64,000 bases of DNA, from positions 1-64,000 of the forward strand of contig JNEU01000511.1 in NCBI GenBank assembly GCA_000697475.1, given 5' to 3'. The stretch is from Lichtheimia corymbifera B2541. Lineage: Eukaryota; Mucoromycota; Mucoromycetes; Mucorales; Lichtheimiaceae. Positions 49,840 to 59,236 of the stretch are shown here, piece after piece; position 1 is the stretch's first letter; every line of letters starts with the position of its first letter. A program made the position numbers and the translations under genes. The notes under the pieces were generated by a model. The model did not search any database, was not told the DNA's origin, and saw only the letters and a program-made list of their open reading frames with translations.

Positions 49840-51499
49840 TGTGTCGGTGTGGTGGTGTGTTGTATAGCAACCGGAAAAGAAGTGCTGGTGCCTGTGATCG
49901 GATCCACATCAATTCACCGGAGCATATAATAATGATCCCTACCTTGTTGTATGTACACTGTTGTCCACCATGAATAAAGTATCGTTCTTGTAATAATGAA
50001 AAGAGCCTATCTGATATAATGACCATCCATGGTTGTACTCACAAGCACTCATCCTTGATCAAGAAGAAATGCCATTGTCCAAGTTTTCATTTGATACCAT
50101 ATCCCCCTCACTCAGCTTTATCCACCCACTTTTTGTTTTTCATGTTTGAAATGGTATTTAATAAATGAACAAGGCATTTTATCCAAGTATCCCTTGGTAG
50201 CGACGCAAGAGCATTTCCTTGGTATTCTGATATGTCGCGAGCTTGGACCAAAAAGATCACATTCGGCATTTAGATTGCTCTCTTGATCTTGGAGGACCCA
50301 TATCATCATCATAATTGGCAATCCCCCAATAAAATATGTCTGGTCAGTAAACCTCTTGTATATGGAATTCTGGCATGTAACTTTCTTGGGCCCGTTGGTT
50401 GGATTCATATAACGTCGAAGATCATTTGGTACACCTAATCTTGCAAGAGCTGACGGTAATGCAGCATGTGCATCGTGTGTATCTCTTGGTCTTGCTGTGT
50501 GCTTGAGTATATCTTGACGATGACAAAAATTACTACTGCTTCCATCACGTATATTTGATCGTAATACAAGATGATTTTTGTCGATTGCAGGAGTGATGAG
50601 GGAAGCCGTTTTATCGCCACCGCCTGCAGACACTGTAGTCAAATCTGCTGTCTAATCCAACTTTGCAGATACATACATAATAGCTACATCAGAGAGCAAT
50701 GTAAATATAACCTTCATTCAAGCAAGGTGATCAGATTTTACCTTAATAAACGAGCCAAGCGTCACAATGACAACAGAGACAATGAAACTAGGATAACAAT
50801 GAAAAAAGACTAAAGGCCATCGATGATATGAGTACATGGATCGCTCACAAGAGGACTGTCCACCATGATACTTACCAAGGGCTTTAAATTTGTCAGAACC
50901 AAAGAGTGGTATGATGATGGAAAAAAGAGATGTATGGGAGTAAAGTCATGGGCGACAACATTCATCTTGTTTATATCTGCACGGTGGGCGTGGGTGTTTC
51001 TGTGATCACAACGACTGATAAAATGCTTGTTAGGATTGGACATCTTCACCAGCAGCGAAATGTCTGAAGAGCCTTGGTGTGATTGAACGTCCATGTATAA
51101 ATTAGGTTCAAAGGGACTAAGGTGTCGATACATCGCTGCATTGTTCTGATGATCACAACGAGTAGTTCGATGATGGATGATGATTTTATTGGATGAAAGG
51201 TGATGCAGGTGCATTATCATATTATGAAGGCTATGCTAATACTATTCTACCATATAGTGGGATCACTGATTGAAGGTCGGTTTATGCAAAAGTAAAGCAA
51301 TTGAGATCAGCCTCTGCATTAAGTAGAGTCGACTTGGATGACGTAACCTGGACTCCGCTTGAAGCCTTACGCGTTACGCGCACACGCAGGTATCAGGGCA
51401 ATTTCAGCAACCACCTGTTCTTTACGCAATACCTCCACGTACTCATTCCCCCTTTTTTCTTTTCCGCATCCCTTCCAATAACAACACACACTCGCAACC
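49840..51499. other. Mostly non-coding stretch with one orphan ORF
   Basis: About 1.66 kb between the divergent TCERG1-like and PUP3 starts. Apart from the minus ORF at 50118-50642 (listed separately), I see only short ORFs. A 12-base word TGATCACAACGA occurs at 51003 and 51150. The right end is the PUP3 promoter. Confidence 0.45.
50118..50642 (-). CDS. Orphan ORF, 174 residues, coding status unsure
   Basis: An open frame of 174 codons on the minus strand, long for this AT-rich spacer. Sample segments: VLRSNIRDGSSSNFCHRQDI, LARLGVPNDLRRYMNPTN, IYKRFTDQTYFIGGLPI and SSRHIRIPRKCSCVATKGY. No domain, signal peptide or transmembrane helix is clear. Composition is mixed and soluble-looking, but there are no splice sites or neighbours that support it. 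It could be a small lineage-specific gene, an exon of one, or chance. Confidence 0.22.
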   Translation of the reverse strand: MTTVSAGGGDKTASLITPAIDKNHLVLRSNIRDGSSSNFCHRQDILKHTARPRDTHDAHAALPSALARLGVPNDLRRYMNPTNGPKKVTCQNSIYKRFTDQTYFIGGLPIMMMIWVLQDQESNLNAECDLFGPSSRHIRIPRKCSCVATKGYLDKMPCSFIKYHFKHEKQKVGG

Positions 51500-52641
51500 A
51501 TGGTACGATTGAAATAAAACTGCCTCAAGAACAGCCACGGATGACCTTTGATTGACACTTTTTTCTAGTCGATTATGCAATATAATGGTGGCTCGGTGGT
51601 AGCCATGGTGGGAAAGAACTGTGTCGCCATCGCAGCTGACAAGCGTCTCGGCCAGCAATTCATGACCGTATCGACCGAATTTCAAAAGATCTTTAGAGGT
51701 GCCGAAAAATCCTTTATTGGCCTTCCAGGTCTTGCCACAGACGTCCTCACACTGTAAGCAACCCAACCACCCCACCTTTGATATAAAAGACGACAACGAG
51801 CTGATGATGATGATCATAGTGCTGAACGTTTCCGTTTCAAAATCAACATGTACAAGATGCGTGAAGAACGAGAGATTGAACCCAAGACATTAGCTCACAT
51901 GGTGTCATCCACTCTTTACGAACGACGGTAGGATGATGATGATGATGATGATTTTGGTAACATCCCGATTGACATGTATGTGTGTGTGTGTTACAGATTT
52001 GGACCCTACTTTGTGGAGCCCGTGGTTGCAGGATTGGGCAAGGACAACCAGCCATTTATATGCTCCATGGATCTTATTGGATGTATCAACTTTGCCAAAG
52101 ACTTTGTCGTGAGCGGTACAGCAGGACCCAACTTGTACGGCATGTGCGAATCATTGTGGGAACCCGATCTTGAGCCAGAGGATTTGTTCGAAACCATTTC
52201 ACAAGCATTGTTGAATGCTCAAGACAGAGATGCTTTGTCTGGTTGGGGTGCCGTTGTCCACGTCATGTAAGTTTGCGTTATCGGACCGTCAAGTGCGCGG
52301 ATGGGGATGGAATGGGGGGATGGTTCGAGAGAGAAAAAAAGAGTTTGTGTGTGTCGATCAGGGTTGATTAGGATGACGGGAAGATCGGCAATGGGAAAAG
52401 CGTGTGAGAAATGCGGAGGGAGAAAAAGATCGACGTATGCACTACGTTATCATATACAGTCTCTAACCAAACCCCCTAATTTATGCAGCACGCCTGATCA
52501 AATCATCACACGAACGCTGAAAGGACGCCAGGTAAGGTTTGGGCGATCGACGAAATGATACCCGCCCGTGCATTTGATTCACACGCGGACATTACACATA
52601 TGCTGACATTTGAAACATTTTCTTTTTCACTATAGGACTAA
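51500..52641 (+). CDS. PUP3: 20S proteasome subunit beta 3
   Basis: Six exons: 51500-51502, 51569-51753, 51820-51927, 51997-52266, 52489-52531, 52636-52641; 204 residues (yeast Pup3 has 205). The first coding exon is the bare ATG and the last encodes only Asp plus stop. The fold is read from [86 protein letters not shown] and [15 protein letters not shown], ending TRTLKGRQD. Beta 3 is a non-catalytic member of the inner ring, with no N-terminal Thr, and helps shape neighbouring active sites. Intron 52267-52488 is 222 bases, over three times the local norm. If the last intron (52532-52635) were retained, the protein would end VRFGRSTK instead; the family-typical final Asp supports splicing. 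Confidence 0.94.
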
Positions 52642-52851
52642 GATGAATGTAGTATATTACATGATGAATGAAAAAAGAAGATATCGCAGAAAGGACAAGG
52701 GAATGCTACTGAATTTTCAAAGCGGGGATGATTATTCACATGGATATGCTATGTGTGTGGGTGTGTGTGTGTGCGGTGCGTGTGTGCTTTTTGGCATGGA
52801 TGACATGGGGAGGAGGAGGATGGGGGCGCAATAATGGGCCGATTGATCCTT

Positions 52852-53463
52852 TCAGTCTGAGAACAAGTGTAAAAAGTTCCGCAGCTTGGTTATCGGGGAT
52901 GTTGATGTTGAACAGTGAAAGACTTTTGGTGGATCTGGTGCAAAACGTACGGATTGCCGTGGTGGTGCTGTTGATGAGGGTGTTGATGACTTTGGGAATT
53001 CATTATTGGTAGGCGTGATAGGGGAGGATGGTGTGGTAGGTGATTCAGGTGGAGTGGTGATGGCTGGTGTCTTGACAAGAATGCTCGGCTTTTCTTGGCT
53101 AGGAGATCGTCGGGCAATGACATTAGGTGCTTTGCGCAACATAGCTTCATGTTCTTCTCGTTCTATGCGTTCATTCTCTTGTATGATAATCTGTAAACGC
53201 TGATAGCAATCACGCCGTCGACGATGCTGGGTATATTTTTTGCTTGTATGTTTCCTTGACGATGGTGATGGTGGTTGTTGTGGAAGAAATCGCATGTTAT
53301 AATTGGTGTCGTTGTCGCTGGTGTGGTTGATTTGTATGGATGAAGAAGGCTCCTTCGATATTGGTGGCGATGGTGGTGGGGATGACTGTAAATAAAGGGA
53401 GGATGAAGATGAAGAAGAGGAGGAAGATGGTGTTGCTGCAGAAATGGCCAATGTCGAGGACAT
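52852..53463 (-). CDS. Ser/Pro-rich protein with possible PP1-docking motif
   Basis: Single exon, 203 residues. The N-terminal 100 residues are Ser- and Pro-rich (poly-Ser, SSPPPSPPISKEP). Residues about 75-110 form a basic, helical patch: KYTQHRRRRDCYQRLQIIIQ followed by ENERIEREEHEAMLRKAPN. A Pro/Thr-rich linker leads to RQSVRFAPDPPKVF near the C-terminus. SVRFA resembles the RVxF docking motif for protein phosphatase 1, though the basic residue is one place further away than in the consensus, and no carbohydrate-binding domain is present. I do not recognise a family. It is likely disordered and regulatory; function is open. Codon use and the unbroken frame support it being real. Confidence 0.6.
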   Translation of the reverse strand: MSSTLAISAATPSSSSSSSSSSLYLQSSPPPSPPISKEPSSSIQINHTSDNDTNYNMRFLPQQPPSPSSRKHTSKKYTQHRRRRDCYQRLQIIIQENERIEREEHEAMLRKAPNVIARRSPSQEKPSILVKTPAITTPPESPTTPSSPITPTNNEFPKSSTPSSTAPPRQSVRFAPDPPKVFHCSTSTSPITKLRNFLHLFSD

Positions 53464-55034
53464 GCGAGAAAGAATAGTGAAAGAAAAAAGGAAAAGGGGA
53501 AAGAAGACTTCAAAGAAGGGGCCTAAAGACAGCTACACATAAGTTTGGTGGGATACACACAGATCCACAAAAACGCACCAAGAGAGTGTGCTCCGCGGAT
53601 GATCGACATCCTCTTTTGGAATAAACCAACCGATGTTATTCTCGTGTCAAAATGTATTTCTTTGTTGCACTTTACCCGGTCCAATTCCTCCTCTTTGTAA
53701 CATGTATTGACGCCGCCCTTATTCCCCTTTTCCTTGATTGCTCTAAATAGTTTGGCGCTTGCAAGTAAAAAGATGTAATGTTGTAGTCTCCAAAATGTGA
53801 GACAGCCCAAATATCCATCGGCTAGTTCGGCGGACATTCTTGTAGTGTATGTACAATATGGCCAATTTGCATCAGACTAGCCTCATCTTGCCAAACAACC
53901 ACATATGCTTGATCCATTCGCGCGATCAGCTGCTTATTGTAGCTTTTGATCGTTGAATGGTCACCCCAAAAAGGATTAATCCACACCCAGACTATACCCA
54001 TCACATGCAAGCTTGCTAACAAACCCGAAACAATATAGAATGGTTTGTAGTAAAAAAACAGCTAATGTATATTAACGAGGACAAAGGAGGCTTGGATTAT
54101 CTTCTAGCCATGTAAATACGATGAGCCACATAAGCAAGGCATCTTCCAAAGGGGTTCGAGCATGAACGACAAGCAAGGAGATTACATCACAGCAACAAAA
54201 ACCATAGCATCGGATCCTTGGCAATGGGAGGGTTGCTTTTTTTGAAGGGTCAAATCGTGCGGTCTTACCATTTTGCAATGAAAACAGATCGCCATTTGGC
54301 TCAGCAAATATTCTCAGCAGCAAGGGATCGACCAACCCAACGTACCCCCGTGATCGCCTTTGGGATGGGTAAAATGTGCCGGATGAAAATCTTTAAACCC
54401 AACCTGCATATTGGCTGCTTCTTTTTGTTTCCGCTTTTTGCTTTTACGGCACCAAAACCTTTTCTTTTTGAAACACATTGCTGTCACACTTTTATACTCC
54501 TTGTTATAGCAATCACGGTTTCAATCCTCATTGTGGGTGTTGGATGGATGCTAACCTTGAAGCAAACGAAAGCTAAATCGAAGAATAGGGACTATACTAG
54601 GCCAAAAGAAATTATGATTGGTGCACCAACGCCAATTAGATTGTGTGTACAATGGATCACGATAAGACGGATTAAAAATCGGCTCATGCTGCTTTGTGCA
54701 CACACACACACACACCATTTCTTTGAATGTGCTGGCCATGCACCCCACACTTACTTTCCCCCGATCAATCCTGTATTTAGGTGCATCATCATACATTGAA
54801 TTCATGACGCAAGACGCACTGCTTGGTTTCTTTCTTTCTTTTGGTCATATATTGGGGACGCTGAGGAAGGTTCGAGCAACTTTGTTACGGCTGGTAGCCG
54901 ATAAAAGGCAACGTTTAGGTGCACTGGATAGTGGTATCTAGTACAAAAGAGCCCACGGCAGATGCATCGGCAGGATCAAAACAAATCGGATACCAGATGA
55001 GATGATGATGACGATGGTGGTGGTGTTAAGCACC

Positions 55035-55105
55035 TATGCAAGTAAGTGATTTGATGAAGCACACAATGCAACCAAGCATATATGCAAGTGATTTGATGAA
55101 GCACA
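55035..55105 (+). repeat. Short direct repeat pair
   Basis: TATGCAAGT(AAGT)GATTTGATGAAGCACA occurs at 55035-55064 and, four bases shorter, at 55081-55105. The two units differ by one AAGT duplication. This looks like a local tandem duplication of about 45 bases. Confidence 0.8.
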
Positions 55106-56447
55106 AGATTGCGGCAACATCAGCAAAATAGAAGGAAAGGGATGGGGTAATATGCATATGCATATCAACATCTCGTTTATCATTCTTTATCCTTCTCATC
55201 CTATGCTGAAGTATTGTTCCTTTTGATTACACAAATACGACCATGCGTGTACAACATGTCGTGCATATCACATTACACTCACTTGCAGGCTACAACTTGC
55301 TTGACACAATACATTAGGGATATACTTATAAACACGTATACATATCCTAAAGTTGATTTTCTACAATTACAGCCTATATGCAATAATACCCTATAAATAT
55401 GGAAGTCAAAAAAGAGGAAACGAGAACAAAAACTAGAGGATACCTGCACATCGATGCAAATTATTTTTGCCTCACATCATGTGGTGGGGCTGCAAGTGAG
55501 AGGCTTCGGTGGAAATGATGGTGATGGTGATGATCAACATGATGCATTTTGACCGTGTGGCCTCGGGAACTGGGTATCGCATATTTAACTACAATAGAAA
55601 AAGCGGGTGATATATAAAGATGGGATGTTGTGCACTGTCAGGCTGCCTTATAGAGAATAAGCTCATGCAGCTCCCCGTAATCAAAGGTCACCCAAAGCGT
55701 CAGGGCATTTGGATACACACTGCTGGCTACATACAGCTGTCGTGAAACAATGGAGGGACCCCTCATCCAGGCACACATCTTAGATTCTCTATTGCAACAT
55801 CAAAACTTCAAGCACGGACCCTTTTGAACCTCTCTATAGCTGTCCCATTGCATTGTTCTCATTAAACAATAAAAAGACAGACATTGGGACGCTAGCTTTT
55901 ACCGAAACTTGTATACCTTTTCTGTTGTTTTTCGTTAGAGATGCTTATGTAACTATTTTTGTGCAAGGTATTTCAGCCCTGAAAAGAGCTGAGTATACGC
56001 TGCTGCTATAGCAACAATTAAGAACATGTGGATTGTACACAACAGGGGCTTGTAATTGAATGATTACCTGATGGAGGAGGATGAGGAGTAGATGGGAGTG
56101 TGGATGTACTATATGCATGCTTTGCCACTTTTTTAATAATGTCATCAGGGAATGAGGGTGGGTGGGTTGGTAGGTAGTCATGTTGTTAGGTTTGGGGGTG
56201 TGGGGACGAGATGGTGATGATGATGATGAGCGTGTCAGTTTTAAGCTTCATATTAGGGCTGTAAGTGGGCTAACACGAGGAACAAGCAAAAAGTATGGCC
56301 CTGTTTTGGTGATGCAAAAAGGCTGCTCTCGTGTGTGTGTCACCCTGCAGTCTGTTCCGGTAATGCCCCCACATAAATAAATTACAATAGCCAGGTCTTT
56401 GTGAAGCAACGGAATAGGTGAAAGCATATACGTGCATGCCGACCCAA

Positions 56448-56454
56448 TATAAAG
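56448..56454 (+). promoter_or_regulatory. TATA-like box before the CreA-like gene
   Basis: TATAAAG, preceded directly by CCAA, lies 55 bases before the ATG at 56509. A CT-rich leader follows. Position and sequence only. Confidence 0.35.
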
Positions 56455-56508
56455 GGTACTCATTCTATCGGTTCTTTTCCTTCTTTTGATTTCCATCTCT
56501 CTTATAAC

Positions 56509-57675
56509 ATGGCTCTCCCTTTGGATAATTCTTCTTCCACAACCACATCTGCTCAAGCAGCTTGTCAGCGTCCTCATCAATGCGAATACTGCCCAAAATC
56601 TTTTTACCGCCTCGAGCACAAGGTGCGACATGTCCGCACGCACACAGGAGAGAAACCTCACGTCTGCTCATTTCCACATTGCGACAAGCGATTCGCGCGA
56701 TCAGACGAGTTGAGTCGCCACGCACGTGCTCATGTAGCTTCACCATCCATTCTACTGCATAGACGTAGGCGTGTACGTCGTCAATCAGCATCATCCAAGG
56801 CTCGCTCACCCGATGATGAAGAAGCCTATTTGCGACAACAACAACATTGCTCTATATTGCGATTTGTCCATGCAGGATCAACGCTCTCGAATCGATCAAG
56901 AGCTTCTTCTTTGTCCCATCAACCCACATCAACATCCATTTCATCATCTTCTTCATCAACTACATCTTCTTCTTCTTCTTCAACATCTTCTTCATCATCC
57001 CAACATCATCATCGATCTCATTCTACGCCTGCTGCTGTTACTGTTAAATTGCATCATTGTCCTTCACCTACATGCTTTAAATCCTTTTGGAGAAAAGGGC
57101 AATTGGCACGACATATTGAAAAGCAACATGGCGTTGAATTATCCTCTGCTGAACGAATGGATCCTGAAAGTGTCCCTGAAACTGCCTTTGTCACCGTCAT
57201 GAATAATGAAGCAAAGGGTCTCGATACCACAGCAGCAAGTACACCAGAGCAACAACCACTCATGGATGACGCATTGTGCTCTTTGGCAAGTTCAGATACG
57301 AGTAGTGATAATGGCGATGACATGATGTGTGACGATCCTCCTCAACAACAGCAGCAACAACAACAACAACAACAAGCAGCCCATCACCACCACCACCACC
57401 AGCCCCTACCGTTTATGGTTGACCAAAAATGGCAGAGTTTGGGGACGCCCCATCATCATCAACAACATCATCATCCTGCTTTACCGCCAGCCCATCGGAT
57501 CGGGTTATGTTTGCCGGATCCCACGCTCATACTTCCCCCTCCTTCAACAATACTCTCTCCACCTTCAACACCAACCGATGACGATTACCGCTCATCCTCA
57601 TCTTACCGCTTACCACCCATCAAAATGCTATTGTCTTCTTCTCATGCAGTGGATTATCATCCATCATGGTCCTAA
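56509..57675 (+). CDS. C2H2 zinc-finger repressor, CreA/Mig1-like, with an extra distal finger
   Basis: Single exon, 388 residues. Two linked fingers at 22-75 ([19 protein letters not shown], the TGEKPH linker, and [19 protein letters not shown]) are nearly those of CreA/Mig1, including the RLEH and RSDEL recognition helices, so binding to SYGGRG-type GC boxes is expected. CreA/Mig1 factors repress alternative-carbon genes when glucose is present. A Ser-only run (about 143-165) separates a third finger at about 182-207 ([20 protein letters not shown] plus HIEKQH), which classical CreA lacks. The rest is low-complexity: poly-Gln (11), poly-His and Pro-rich, with PPIKMLL near the end as a possible repressor patch. 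Nuclear. Several fungal two-finger factors share these helices, so the exact orthologue is uncertain. Confidence 0.85.
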   Translation: MALPLDNSSSTTTSAQAACQRPHQCEYCPKSFYRLEHKVRHVRTHTGEKPHVCSFPHCDKRFARSDELSRHARAHVASPSILLHRRRRVRRQSASSKARSPDDEEAYLRQQQHCSILRFVHAGSTLSNRSRASSLSHQPTSTSISSSSSSTTSSSSSSTSSSSSQHHHRSHSTPAAVTVKLHHCPSPTCFKSFWRKGQLARHIEKQHGVELSSAERMDPESVPETAFVTVMNNEAKGLDTTAASTPEQQPLMDDALCSLASSDTSSDNGDDMMCDDPPQQQQQQQQQQQAAHHHHHHQPLPFMVDQKWQSLGTPHHHQQHHHPALPPAHRIGLCLPDPTLILPPPSTILSPPSTPTDDDYRSSSSYRLPPIKMLLSSSHAVDYHPSWS

Positions 57676-57819
57676 TGGGTCATTATGTTGTGAAGTATAA
57701 TAAGGTACATTCATCATCAGCAAACGCTTTCTTTGTTTCTTTCCCCCCATCCATTAGTGTATATATGCCCTTCTTATGATATTCATTATACCCTCGTTGT
57801 TGCCCATTTGTTCTCCTCC

Positions 57820-57845
57820 TCCCTCCCTCCCTCCCTCCCCCCCCC
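57820..57845 (+). repeat. Pyrimidine tract (CCCT repeats then C run)
   Basis: CTCC repeated several times, then an uninterrupted run of about ten C. Pure pyrimidine on the plus strand; lies in the CreA-like 3' flank. Confidence 0.85.
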
Positions 57846-58249
57846 TTTGTCTCTATATATTATTATACTCTTGTTTTTCTCTCCAGTCACCCCAAACAAA
57901 ACTAGCTACCCCCTATATATATTTGTATGTTGATTTTCGCTTGTTTTGCTTATATATACATTATATTGTTGCACCATCCGGGATATCCCTCTAAAGAAAA
58001 GATCGCATTACTTTATTCCATGTTGATCATCATCTTCCATACACTCTTGAAAGCCGAGCCGCTTTCTTGGCCTCGCACGAGGCCATCAAAAGATTGAAAC
58101 ATCAACTTTTGAAATTCTGTAATGGAAACAATTGAAACGGAAAGAAAGAAAAGGAAGGTTCCACACACACGCGCTTACAATCACTTCCAAACAGTTTACA
58201 TCACCCGTGATCTAAGATTCGAGATCTTGTCCCCATCCTCCCCCACTCG

Positions 58250-58253
<4 letters not shown>

Positions 58254-58301
<48 letters not shown>
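58254..58301 (+). repeat. (TG)24 microsatellite
   Basis: Twenty-four uninterrupted TG units, followed by GAGTGTGTGTG. Alternating purine-pyrimidine DNA of this length can adopt the Z form and is usually length-variable between strains. Confidence 0.95.
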
Positions 58302-58302
<1 letters not shown>

Positions 58303-59236
58303 AGTGTGTGTGCATGCGTAATGAAAAACACAGACCATGTGTTCGTGGTATGATGAAATGGGTTGTTCAAGAGGGAAGGTGACGGGAAACCCATATACTG
58401 AAGGTCTGTGGGAAATGCCCAGGGAAAATAGCGTGTCATGTATATGCATCTACACCCGATGACCGCTTTTATCCACAACTTGAAAGCTTGTTTTAAGGAA
58501 CTTGTCGGAAACGTTGCCATTCTTGTACAACCCTCTCTTTGATCATATTTTCCCCTTTAGAATTTATATAGCTGGATGGGCCCCCAATGCATGCAGATTA
58601 TGTACACCCAGTGTTCAAATACTAAGGTGCTACAAATGATAGCTTCTCTCTATCTCTCTCTCTCTCGTCAATGATAAGATCAACCAGGTGTCCTGCTCAT
58701 TGGATAGCAAAGTGGCTCAAGGATCGGCATGATCATCATCAATCAAGACTACAGTACGTGTTGAATCGATTTGCCTGACAAAGCGTATATTCGTTGATCA
58801 ACACCACTACCAAGAGATTCAGCGTGGCTTCAGGCGAGTTGCTTGATGATAACACATGGTCTTTGATTGAGTGGAGGAGTATGTACGTGCACACCAAAAC
58901 GGGTGATTGGGACACTCGAATAATCTAGAATGATGGCTCTTCTTTTTATATATCATGGCTGATGCTCCCATAAGCAGTATGCAATCCGTACAAGTGTTCC
59001 GTTTGGTCTCTAATTAGTGCATATCAATATGGATCGATCGGCCGATACACGAGAATACTTTTATGCGAGAAGAATAAGGTGATGGATGACCCAAAAAGAA
59101 AGCCAGTATCTTTCCCCCTATCACTATAGATGGGCTGAGAGCATTTATACTATGCAAAAATAGCAAATTGTTGTGTATGTGTTTATAAAAGGTAGAAAAT
59201 ATAGATGAGGGGGACTCGTATATATGTATAACGATG

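Larger units (their letters stand above)
53464..56508. other. Gene-poor region of about 3 kb
   Basis: No gene is clear between the Ser/Pro-rich protein and the CreA-like factor. On the minus strand, two segments could splice into a short protein: frame 54125-54335 (SLLVVHARTPLEDALLMWLI), a possible intron of 59 bases (54066-54124, GTATTT..CATTAG), and 53822-54065 (LFFYYKPFYIVSGLLASLHV to a stop). This has hydrophobic stretches but no recognised domain. A plus ORF at 54218-54799 runs through simple repeats. A direct repeat lies at 55035-55105. The right end is the CreA-like promoter. Confidence 0.4.
57676..59236. other. Intergenic region between convergent genes, rich in simple repeats
   Basis: About 1.56 kb between the CreA-like stop (plus) and the FYR-protein stop (minus). 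It holds the CCCT/C tract at 57820-57845, the (TG)24 run at 58254-58301 and a CTCT run near 58640-58665. No supported gene or RNA. Confidence 0.5.

Noticed and set aside
51003..51161. 12-base word TGATCACAACGA present twice
   Set aside because: Two copies of a 12-mer 147 bases apart with no further similarity; likely chance.
54218..54799. 193-codon plus-strand ORF with hydrophobic stretches in the gene-poor region
   Set aside because: It runs through CA-repeat sequence, lacks any domain, and its middle part is an artefact-like T-rich stretch. It also overlaps an alternative minus-strand reading. Not supported as a gene.
54140..54900. GGTTCGA-like words (for example near 54153 and 54870) checked as tRNA T-arms
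   Set aside because: No matching acceptor stem, A-box or anticodon arm could be placed around them. No tRNA gene found in the window.
58254..58301. Tandem repeat considered as a CRISPR-like array
   Set aside because: Pure dinucleotide repeat with no spacers; the other repeats in the window are two-copy only. The genome is eukaryotic.
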